A stretch of 11,622 nt of DNA. Source: Clostridiales bacterium UBA7103. GTDB taxonomy: Bacteria > Bacillota > Clostridia > Oscillospirales > Oscillospiraceae. The stretch is taken from assembly GCA_002493305.1 (NCBI GenBank), contig DKYJ01000019.1, forward strand, positions 1-11,622. The letters run 5' to 3'. This document shows, piece after piece, positions 5,679 through 11,622 of this stretch (position 1 is the first letter of the stretch; every line of letters begins with the position of its first letter). A program made the translations under genes and the position numbers. A model generated the notes under the pieces. That model searched no databases. It was not told the origin of the DNA and was given only the letters and a program-made list of their open reading frames with translations.

Positions 5679-6887
5679 ATGAAAACGCAGCAGCGTATAC
5701 TGAATATACAATATGCCCTTTTGCAGGGCTTTCATTGGATGGGCTTCGGCGTGTCCTTCAGCTTTGCGGCGGTTTACCTGCAATTCCGTGGGTACTCGAA
5801 CTCCGCCCTGGGGCTGATCCTGGGCATTGCCAACGTATCCGGCTTTGTTCTGGCGCCGATGCTTGCCCAGCTTGTGGACAGACGGGGCAAGGGCTGGCTT
5901 ATACGCATCCTGTGGCTGATGATGGCCGCGCAGGTGGCAACGCTGCTGAGCTTTCGGCTGCTTCCCGGCCCAAGCGCGCTGCTGAGCGTGTTTTACTGCG
6001 TGTATCTGACCTACTATATATGTGTAAACCCGCTGCTCACCCAGCTCTGTTCTGAGCTTGAGCGAAGCATCTGTCATATGAACTACGGCGCGGGCCGCGG
6101 TGTGGGCAGCCTTGCCTATGCTGTTTTCGCCGTACCCCTCGGCAGCCTTGCCAGCAGCTTTTCCCCGGCAATATTGCCGTATATGGGCCTTGGCGTCGCA
6201 GCGCTGCAGAGTGTGATGCTGCTCATTCTCTCCCTGCGCCTTGCCAGGGCGGAGGATATCACTCCCCGTCAGGAAGCGCAGGAACAGAGCCTGTCCATGC
6301 CCGGCTTCATTATGGCCAACAAGCGCTTTTTTGTGATGCTTTTGGGTGTTGCGCTGCTGTTTTTCTCTCATAATCTGAGCAACAATTTCCTTATAAATAT
6401 CGTGCGCAACGTGGGCGGGGACGAACAGGCTGTCGGCGGGGTCAACAGCTTTATGGCCGTGCTGGAGATCCCCGCTATGCTTTTATATGACAGGATCACC
6501 CGGCGCTTCAGCTGCCCGAACACTATCCGGGTCGCAGCGCTTGCTTTCGTGGCGAAGGGGCTTTGCATCGCTCTGGCACCGAACCTGCCCATGCTCTATG
6601 CCGCTCATGTGTTCCAGGCGCTGTCTTTTGCCCTGATAACCCCGGCGCTGGTACGCTATGTGGAGCTGTATATAAGCAGCAGGGATTCCGCAAAGGGTCA
6701 GTCTGTATCAGCGGCAATGAGCTCCCTCGGCGCCATCTTCTCAAGCGCTTTGGGCGGGATAATGTTCGACCATATGAGCATACTTGCCACTTTGCTGGTG
6801 GGCGCCGCCGCGGCAGCCGCGGGCGCCGTGCTCTGCATTGCGTTCTGCGGCGAGAAAAAGACCCGCCTTCAAGCTGGAAAATATTAA
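5679..6887 (+). CDS. MFS transporter, MFS_1-like (LacY/nucleoside-symporter-like) family
   Basis: 402 residues with about twelve hydrophobic helices in two halves, joined by a polar linker around 189-212. The 2-3 loop reads QLVDRRGKG (64-72), a degenerate MFS motif A. NYGAGRGVGSLAYA (135-148) resembles the helix 4-5 region of MFS_1-like and LacY-type symporters. LEIPAMLLYDRITRR (262-276) is the matching loop in the second half, with a membrane-buried Glu263. Transport is probably proton driven; the substrate (sugar, nucleoside or drug) cannot be told. AGGGG (5668-5672) lies 6 nt before the ATG. It has its own strong promoter. No convincing terminator follows, only a 5-bp AAATC/GATTT stem just after the stop, so some transcription may run into the next operon. 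Confidence 0.85.
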   Translation: MKTQQRILNIQYALLQGFHWMGFGVSFSFAAVYLQFRGYSNSALGLILGIANVSGFVLAPMLAQLVDRRGKGWLIRILWLMMAAQVATLLSFRLLPGPSALLSVFYCVYLTYYICVNPLLTQLCSELERSICHMNYGAGRGVGSLAYAVFAVPLGSLASSFSPAILPYMGLGVAALQSVMLLILSLRLARAEDITPRQEAQEQSLSMPGFIMANKRFFVMLLGVALLFFSHNLSNNFLINIVRNVGGDEQAVGGVNSFMAVLEIPAMLLYDRITRRFSCPNTIRVAALAFVAKGLCIALAPNLPMLYAAHVFQALSFALITPALVRYVELYISSRDSAKGQSVSAAMSSLGAIFSSALGGIMFDHMSILATLLVGAAAAAAGAVLCIAFCGEKKTRLQAGKY

Positions 6888-6901
6888 ATCTTCGATTTTG
6901 C

Positions 6902-6930
6902 TTGTCATAACGGGCGCAATATGGTAAAAT
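6902..6930 (+). promoter_or_regulatory. Promoter of the three-gene envelope-glycan operon (predicted)
   Basis: TTGTCA (6902-6907), a 17-bp spacer and TAAAAT (6925-6930), with TGG before the -10 as an extended -10. The expected start is near 6937, giving a leader of about 68 nt before GTG 7005. The leader holds a small hairpin, GGTGTG (6955-6960) with CGCACC (6965-6970). No known riboswitch is recognised. Confidence 0.75.
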
Positions 6931-7004
6931 TATAGTATATGTCAAAATAGGCAAGGTGTGGACACGCACCGCTGGAATTTTTGAGAACAACTGAAGGTGC
7001 AAAA

Positions 7005-8114
7005 GTGAGTAAAAAAGAACAGATAACAGAGCTTACACCCGATGAGATCGAGGCTGAGAGGCTGCGGCGCAGAAAAAAGGCGAGACGCAGAAAAATCGAC
7101 ACGGTTATAGACAGAATATTTGGCTTCATTCTTGCCACCTGTATTATGATAGGTCTGGCAGGGCTGGGGCTTGAATACGTGCTGGTAAAAGGGCCGTCCC
7201 CTGCCCTTAAAGAGACCTTTGTCATGACCATGCTGGAGACCCGCCGCTTTAAATTCATTCCTAATATTTTCCTCTCCGAGGCTGAGGTGAACGATTTTTA
7301 CGCTTCCAAATGGCAGAGAACGCAGGAAAACTCCGATTCCAGCCTCATCTCCATCAAGCCCAAGGATGAGACGGGCGAGCCGGGGGATACCCTTGGCACA
7401 GAGCCCGACAGCCGCTATCCCGCCGATGAGGACGGGGACGGTATCATTTTTGAAGAGATCAAAAAGGGCGGCTTTGCCGGGTATATGATCACCATTCTTG
7501 ACCCTACCCGCGTCTTTATCGGTATGCCTGATTTTTATGGCGGCAGCGGCCAGTCGCTGGAGTATTATATAAATAAATATGACGCTCTGGGCGGCATCAA
7601 CGGCGGCGGCTTCTTTGATAGGGACGGCAGCGGCCTCGGCGGTAATCCCGACGGGCTGACCATCATTGACGGCGTTTGCTATAATGAGGCTTTCGGAGCC
7701 TCCAGCTTTGTGGGCTTTGATACGGACGGGATCCTCCATGTGGGTTATTATACCTATAATGAGGCTGTCAGCCTGAACATTGTTAACGGAGTCAGCTTTA
7801 CGCCGATACTTGTGATGAATGGGGAGGCTATGGATACCTCCTTCCTCATGAGCGGCGTCAATCCGCGCACGGCTATCGGTCAGCGTGATGACGGCGCGGT
7901 GCTGATGCTGTGCATTGACGGCAGACAGGCTCATTCCATGGGCTGCACGTATCAGGATCTGGCGGAGATCATGCTTGATCATGGTGCGGTCAATGCCATC
8001 AACCTTGACGGCGGCTCCTCCTCCAGCATGTGGTATGAGGGCGGCTATGTGAACAAATGCTCCGGTGGGCAGGGTTACTCCCGCAATCTGCCCAACGCGT
8101 TCCTGTTTAAGTAA
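7005..8114 (+). CDS. Membrane-anchored phosphodiester glycosidase (NAGPA-domain protein)
   Basis: 369 residues. Residues 1-37 are cytoplasmic and very basic (RRRKKARRRK, 21-30), a membrane helix spans about 38-60, then comes a variable acidic linker and the phosphodiester glycosidase domain (about 155-369). Hallmarks are GGINGGGFF (196-204), NPRTAIG (286-292), DGR (305-307) and NLDGGSSSSM (333-342). The family includes the mammalian enzyme that removes GlcNAc from GlcNAc-1-phospho-mannose and bacterial proteins linked to exopolysaccharide or teichoic-acid glycans. It should cleave a sugar-1-phosphodiester outside the membrane; the exact substrate is unknown. GTG 7005 is preferred because AAGG (6994-6997) lies 7 nt upstream; an in-frame TTG at 6981 lacks this. 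It is the first gene of an operon; the next start is 15 nt after the stop. Confidence 0.88.
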   Translation: MSKKEQITELTPDEIEAERLRRRKKARRRKIDTVIDRIFGFILATCIMIGLAGLGLEYVLVKGPSPALKETFVMTMLETRRFKFIPNIFLSEAEVNDFYASKWQRTQENSDSSLISIKPKDETGEPGDTLGTEPDSRYPADEDGDGIIFEEIKKGGFAGYMITILDPTRVFIGMPDFYGGSGQSLEYYINKYDALGGINGGGFFDRDGSGLGGNPDGLTIIDGVCYNEAFGASSFVGFDTDGILHVGYYTYNEAVSLNIVNGVSFTPILVMNGEAMDTSFLMSGVNPRTAIGQRDDGAVLMLCIDGRQAHSMGCTYQDLAEIMLDHGAVNAINLDGGSSSSMWYEGGYVNKCSGGQGYSRNLPNAFLFK

Positions 8115-8129
8115 GGGGGAGGGCGAATC

Positions 8130-9239
8130 ATGGCAAGAAAGAAAAACCGCGGCGCGAAGATCTACGCCATTTTTCTCAGCGCCTATATAATCCTGCTTGC
8201 TGCGGTGGCTATGTACGGTCTGAGCAAGGTCTGGGAATATGCGGTCGAATATGAAAATTCCAGACCCGATAACGTGATGGACGAGTATATCGCAGATCTT
8301 AGCAAAAACCTCTGGGACGATTCTATCGCTCAGACTATTGCCGCCATGCCCCACGAGATGCAGTCTGACGAGGATTGTGCCCAAATCGTGCAGGATATGC
8401 TGAGCAATGATTTGAGCTATGCCCGTTCCGGAAACGGCAGCAGTGAGCTTTTGCAGGTGTATAACCTGCGCTGCAACGGCAATGTGTTTGGAAAGGTAAC
8501 GCTCAAGCAGGACGAGTCCAAGGCCGACGAAGTCAAGTACGGTATGCTGCCATGGCTCATCTATAAGGAGGAGTTTGACTTCACGGGGCTTTATACTTCT
8601 GTTGAAGTGACGGCTCCTGCCTCATATTCCGTGCAGCTCAACGGGAACACGCTCGGGCCGGAATATATTATAGCAAGCGGTATCCATATGGATGTGCTTG
8701 AGGGCTATTATGATGAATATGCCAACCTTCCCACAAAGGTGACATACCGCTTTGATAATCTTATCGGGCCTGTTGAGCCTGTTATACTCGATGAGCAGGG
8801 CAATGTATTCACCATTGACCCCAATAAAGATGATTCCCAATTTATAAAGGGTGTGGACGAGGAGCGCACCGCGCGCTTCCAGGAGTTTGTCGGCAAGTTT
8901 GTGGAGCGCTACGAGAAGTACATCTCGGGTATCTACAAGAATGAGACGGAGTATGGCTATCAGCGTATGCTGCCCTATATCAAAGCGGACACTGACTTTG
9001 CCTCCCGCCTGAAGATGATGCAGGACGGCCTGTACTGGGCGCACAACTCTTATTTGAACGTGAACTCCACCGGACTGAACAGCGCCTTAGGGCTTGGCGA
9101 GGACACTTATATTCTTGATATCAGCTACGATTTCAATGTCGGTACCCCCAGAGGGGACGAGTACTACGCTGAAAACGCCAAGCTCATTGTCACCGATATC
9201 GGCGGCGATGTGCGCGTGATATCCATGGATATTTATTGA
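8130..9239 (+). CDS. Unrecognised membrane-anchored extracytoplasmic protein
   Basis: 369 residues; I do not recognise the family. A short basic N-terminus (ARKKNRGAK) precedes one membrane helix (about 11-31), so the rest should lie outside. Three parts can be seen. Residues 45-130 are helical then beta. Residues 150-235 are beta-rich, with VTAPASYSVQLNGNTLG (160-176), which resembles the small beta domains of TcaA/PEGA-like envelope proteins. The C-terminal part (about 243-369) is helix-rich then strands (EEYAENAK-like EYYAENAKLIVTDIGG, VISMDIY), suggestive of an NTF2-like fold. These fold ideas are inference. AAGGGGGAGGG (8113-8123) overlaps the previous stop codon, so translation is tightly coupled to the glycosidase. 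By position it may be a partner or scaffold for the glycosidase or the glycosyltransferase. Confidence 0.75.
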   Translation: MARKKNRGAKIYAIFLSAYIILLAAVAMYGLSKVWEYAVEYENSRPDNVMDEYIADLSKNLWDDSIAQTIAAMPHEMQSDEDCAQIVQDMLSNDLSYARSGNGSSELLQVYNLRCNGNVFGKVTLKQDESKADEVKYGMLPWLIYKEEFDFTGLYTSVEVTAPASYSVQLNGNTLGPEYIIASGIHMDVLEGYYDEYANLPTKVTYRFDNLIGPVEPVILDEQGNVFTIDPNKDDSQFIKGVDEERTARFQEFVGKFVERYEKYISGIYKNETEYGYQRMLPYIKADTDFASRLKMMQDGLYWAHNSYLNVNSTGLNSALGLGEDTYILDISYDFNVGTPRGDEYYAENAKLIVTDIGGDVRVISMDIY

Positions 9240-9262
9240 TTTTCCTGTTTCAGAGGTAGTAT

Positions 9263-10351
9263 ATGTCCGAAAATGAAATTTGCACATCGGCGCTTGCCAT
9301 TGTGCTGCCTTCGCTCGACCCGGACGAGAAGTTCCTGCGTGTTGTGGACGAGCTTGTCACCAACGGCTTTGAGACGATCATTATTGTTGACGACGGCAGC
9401 GCCGAGGAAAAGCAGCGTATCTTCAGCTCCGCGGAGCGCTATCCCCAGTGCACGGTGCTGCACCATGGGGTGAACCGGGGCAAGGGCAGAGCGCTGAAAA
9501 CAGCTTTTGAGTATGTACTGGAAAACTGCCCTGATATTGAAGGCGTGATAACCATAGACGGTGACGGGCAGCATCTTACCAAAGACATTATTGCCTGCGG
9601 CAATGTGATGCTCAGAGAGCGGGACAAGGTCGTGCTGGGCTGCCGGGATTTCAATTCTCCCAATGTGCCGCCCCGCAGCGTCGCGGGAAATAAAACGACT
9701 TCGTTCATGTTCCGCATGTGCTACGGCATAAAGCTCTCCGATACGCAGACCGGCCTGCGCGCCATACCCCGCCGCTATCTTGAGCGCTTTTGCAAGATAG
9801 AAGGGGAGCGCTTTGAGTATGAGACGAATATGCTGCTCAATATGCGCCGAATGGGAATTGCCTTTGTGGAGCAGCCCATCGAGACGGTGTATGATTCAGA
9901 GAGCTACAGCTCCCACTACAACGCCGTGAAGGACTCCTGGCGCATCTTCAAGATAATGCTCAAGTACCTTCTCAGCTCCGCAGGGTCAACGATAGTCGAT
10001 TTGCTGGTGTTCTATCTGGCGATGAAGCTGCTGGGGGGATATATGGGCGCTTACGCCGCCCTTGGCTCAACTATCATTGGTCGCCTTTGCTCGTCACTTG
10101 TCAACTTCAACGCCAATAACGCCATCGTCTTTGGCAACAAGGGGCACTATAAGCGCGCGCTATTGCGCTACTACTGCCTCGCTATCCCGCAGATGCTTGT
10201 CTCCGCCGGAGCTGTCACGCTGCTCAACACCCTCTTCCACAACTCCGCCGCCTTTTTATCCACACTTATTAAGGTGTGCGTGGACACGGGGCTTTTCTTC
10301 CTCGCGTATTATATCCAGCGCGAATGGGTGTTCTCCCAGAGGGAAGACTGA
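9263..10351 (+). CDS. GT2 glycosyltransferase fused to a GtrA membrane domain
   Basis: 362 residues. The N-terminal GT-A domain (about 10-225) resembles dolichol-phosphate-mannose synthase: IVDDGS (41-46), NRGKGRALK (71-79), the metal-binding DGDGQ (99-103; D99 and D101) and DTQTGLRA (160-167). It should move a sugar from a nucleotide donor to a polyprenyl phosphate on the cytoplasmic face. Residues about 234-356 form a four-helix GtrA domain ending in the typical REWVF (353-357), a family associated with moving or presenting the polyprenyl-phosphate sugar across the membrane. Having both in one chain couples synthesis and flipping (inference). AGAGG (9252-9256) is 6 nt before the ATG, 23 nt after the previous stop. 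It is the last gene of the operon. A matching GT-C transferase that would use the product is not in the window. Confidence 0.9.
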   Translation: MSENEICTSALAIVLPSLDPDEKFLRVVDELVTNGFETIIIVDDGSAEEKQRIFSSAERYPQCTVLHHGVNRGKGRALKTAFEYVLENCPDIEGVITIDGDGQHLTKDIIACGNVMLRERDKVVLGCRDFNSPNVPPRSVAGNKTTSFMFRMCYGIKLSDTQTGLRAIPRRYLERFCKIEGERFEYETNMLLNMRRMGIAFVEQPIETVYDSESYSSHYNAVKDSWRIFKIMLKYLLSSAGSTIVDLLVFYLAMKLLGGYMGAYAALGSTIIGRLCSSLVNFNANNAIVFGNKGHYKRALLRYYCLAIPQMLVSAGAVTLLNTLFHNSAAFLSTLIKVCVDTGLFFLAYYIQREWVFSQRED

Positions 10352-10354
10352 AAC

Positions 10355-10385
10355 AAAAACTCCGCTGCATGGCAGCGGAGTTTTT
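10355..10385. terminator. Bidirectional terminator between convergent genes
   Basis: AAAAACTCCGCTGC (10355-10368) and GCAGCGGAGTTTTT (10372-10385) pair perfectly over 14 bp around a 3-nt ATG loop. The A-rich left and T-rich right ends give a U-tract on both strands. It lies 3 nt after the glycosyltransferase stop and 1 nt from the stop of the minus-strand DUF4317 gene, so it serves both. Confidence 0.96.
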
Positions 10386-10386
10386 G

Positions 10387-11517
10387 CTATTCTATAATAT
10401 CCACGGCGATTCCGTTTATCTCAAGGCCGCTGTCGGCGTTTATGAGGATATATTTGTGCCCGTCGATTATGCGGGAGGAGACGAGATGTCCGTCCTTTGG
10501 CTCAAGGCTTAGCTTCACCTGCGGCGTTGCGATCTCAAGCCGCTTGCCGCCGATAATGTTCTCCGGCATGAGGCGGGCGTCATCGCCCAGCTCATCCTTC
10601 ACCAACTCGCAAAACTGCTCCGCCTGCTCGCTCTTCGCGCCGCAGTCGGCCATAATGTCGCCCAGCTCCTTGGGGCTGAGGCTCAGCGGCTCAGGGTCGC
10701 GGCTCTCCTTGTGCAGAGCTATCCTGTCGCTTAGCGTTTCATGCACGGCCTGCACCAGCTCCATGGAGCAGTCCCTCTCAAGCGACTGGGTCAGCAGCTC
10801 GCCAAACGCGTCCTTCTGCTTTGCCGGGGAGATGGGAACCTCCGTGCGAAAAACGCTGTCGATGAACTCCTGATGAATCTCCCGTATGCCGCGGGTGTAG
10901 AACAGGGCGCTGTAAATATTGGCGGCTCTGTCGTCAAAGCAGGGGAACATGAAGCCCAGCTCCGGCTGGGCGACGATCTGACCGATGGCGGAGTTGTGAA
11001 AGCGCTTTTCCTCCGGCACATAGCCGAGCTGCGCCTTGCCGGCCTTCACCGGGCATATGCTGCACAGCAGGTATTTGAACACATTGCCGGAGTCCTGCCG
11101 CTCGCCGTCCCTGCCGCGATAGGGCACATCGTAGGCGTCAAAGGCGAGGAGGATAAGGTAATTTTCCCCGTCCATATCAAGCGCGGAGACCACCGCCTTG
11201 TAAAACTCCTCCCGCAGAGCCGCGTCCTGAAGCTCACAGCGGCGCAGGGCGGAGAGCAGCGAGTATTCGGGGCTTTCCATGACCTGCTTTGTGGCAAAGG
11301 ACAGCTCCAAAAGCCTGCGCCCCAGCCCGCCGGAGAGGGATTTGCGCAAAAGAGTGAAATACTTCTCGTTCTCCTCGGCTGACATCAGCCCCACGGATTC
11401 GTCAATATATGAGATTATCTCCCTGCCGCCGTTTACATAGCAGCCGTATATATGTGTGATGCTGCTGCGGTCAGGGCGGATACGGCGGCGTATCTCGCCA
11501 AGCTCTTTTTGGTTCAT
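10387..11517 (-). CDS. DUF4317 family protein
   Basis: 376 residues from the ATG whose complement is 11515-11517. I recognise the DUF4317 family, common in Clostridia and without known function, from MNQKELGEIRRRIRPDRSSI at the start, IYGCYVNG (23-30), the central FDAYDVPYRGRDG (126-138), LLCSICPVK (150-158) and RFHNS (172-176), and the end RLEIATPQVKLSLEP with IIDGHKYILI. No signal peptide or membrane helix is seen; it should be cytoplasmic. Longer readings reach upstream in frame to the window edge, but they run through two inverted repeats and lose family resemblance. The chosen ATG has GAGG (complement of 11525-11528) 7 nt upstream. The gene converges on the operon at 7005-10351 and shares its terminator, so there is no sign of shared function. 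No clear promoter is seen on the minus strand. Confidence 0.88.
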   Translation of the reverse strand: MNQKELGEIRRRIRPDRSSITHIYGCYVNGGREIISYIDESVGLMSAEENEKYFTLLRKSLSGGLGRRLLELSFATKQVMESPEYSLLSALRRCELQDAALREEFYKAVVSALDMDGENYLILLAFDAYDVPYRGRDGERQDSGNVFKYLLCSICPVKAGKAQLGYVPEEKRFHNSAIGQIVAQPELGFMFPCFDDRAANIYSALFYTRGIREIHQEFIDSVFRTEVPISPAKQKDAFGELLTQSLERDCSMELVQAVHETLSDRIALHKESRDPEPLSLSPKELGDIMADCGAKSEQAEQFCELVKDELGDDARLMPENIIGGKRLEIATPQVKLSLEPKDGHLVSSRIIDGHKYILINADSGLEINGIAVDIIE

Positions 11518-11534
11518 ATAAATGCCTCGCAGAG

Positions 11535-11603
11535 TTTGCCGCCCGCAGGCGGCAAATAATTTTTTAATCCATTTTTCGTCAGGGCATGTACCTGACGAAA
11601 AAT
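11535..11603. repeat. Pair of perfect inverted repeats upstream of the DUF4317 gene
   Basis: The first hairpin is TTTGCCGCC (11535-11543), loop CGCA, GGCGGCAAA (11548-11556). The second is ATTTTTCGTCAGG (11571-11583), loop GCATGTA, CCTGACGAAAAAT (11591-11603), 13 bp and perfect. A 14-bp AT-rich spacer lies between them. The second has T on the 5' arm and A on the 3' arm on either strand, the reverse of a terminator. The first is followed on the plus strand by a run of six T (11560-11565) and could terminate plus-strand RNA. The layout suggests a dispersed intergenic repeat (REP- or MITE-like), which cannot be confirmed from one copy. Confidence 0.6.
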
Positions 11604-11622
11604 ACTTCTCAGGCTGCAAGTG

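Noticed and set aside
5577..6371. 264-codon open frame on the minus strand opposite the MFS gene
   Set aside because: The composition is rich in His, Gln and Lys without any motif, and it lies antisense to a clear twelve-helix transporter.
6981..7004. TTG 6981 as start of the phosphodiester glycosidase
   Set aside because: It has no spaced Shine-Dalgarno, while GTG 7005 has AAGG 7 nt upstream and gives a typical basic N-terminus.
6937..7004. Riboswitch or structured leader upstream of the glycosidase operon
   Set aside because: The leader is only about 68 nt with a 6-bp hairpin; no known riboswitch core is seen.
6942..8384. 480-codon open frame on the minus strand opposite the phosphodiester glycosidase gene
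   Set aside because: The plus strand encodes a clear NAGPA-domain protein with a promoter and RBS. The minus reading has no recognisable domain and spans the gene boundary, so it is an effect of codon bias.
10741..11382. 213-codon plus-strand frame opposite the DUF4317 gene
   Set aside because: The minus strand gives full-length DUF4317 similarity; the plus reading has no RBS or family.
11571..11603. Hairpin as a terminator at the window edge
   Set aside because: The T-run is in the 5' arm and the A-run in the 3' arm on both strands, which is the wrong polarity for an intrinsic terminator.
11518..11619. Extension of the DUF4317 protein by 34 residues to the upstream ATG
   Set aside because: The extra residues are translated from the two inverted repeats, and the family starts at the MNQKEL methionine, which has its own RBS.
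1..11622. Mobile element, prophage, CRISPR array, tRNA or toxin-antitoxin genes
   Set aside because: No transposase, integrase, regularly spaced repeat, cloverleaf or toxin-like small gene pair was found on either strand by reading; gene order and composition look like ordinary chromosome.

Overview
The window looks like chromosomal core DNA from a low-to-mid GC Bacillota, most likely a gut-type Clostridia (Oscillospirales-like). This rests on the EF-Tu C-terminus, the EFR1-type flavodoxin/ferredoxin protein, a DUF4317 protein, strong Gram-positive Shine-Dalgarno sequences and the style of the intrinsic terminators. The genus assignment is inference. I see no phage, IS, CRISPR, tRNA or rRNA.

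Layout: (1) 1-177 is the end of tuf with a strong terminator. (2) 228-2290 is a single-gene unit for a membrane alpha/beta hydrolase. Its promoter runs directly into a 39-bp near-perfect palindrome, a likely operator. (3) 2282-2886 is a MarR-family regulator with its own promoter and terminator. (4) 2894-3738 is an EFR1-type flavodoxin plus 2x[4Fe-4S] protein with its own promoter. (5) 3752-5586 is a lipid pair: CdsA (CDP-diacylglycerol synthase) followed 8 nt later by a diacylglycerol/lipid kinase. A triple 10-bp repeat and a tiny leader ORF precede it, and the cdsA start codon is uncertain. (6) 5598-6887 is an MFS_1-like transporter whose promoter overlaps a large hairpin. (7) 6902-10385 is a three-gene operon with a clear promoter and a bidirectional terminator: a membrane-anchored phosphodiester glycosidase (NAGPA domain), an unrecognised membrane-anchored protein, and a GT2-GtrA fusion. 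(8) 10387-11517 on the minus strand is a DUF4317 protein converging on the same terminator. Two perfect inverted repeats lie upstream of it, at the edge of the window.

How they work together (inference): the kinase can turn diacylglycerol into phosphatidic acid and CdsA can turn that into CDP-diacylglycerol, a recycling route for lipids released during envelope polymer synthesis. The 7005-10351 operon looks like a small envelope-glycan module: a polyprenyl-phosphate glycosyltransferase fused to a GtrA-type membrane domain, an extracytoplasmic sugar-phosphodiester hydrolase and an unknown anchored partner. This is the best candidate here for an undescribed system. The rest of the window is ordinary, with several compact regulatory arrangements worth checking.
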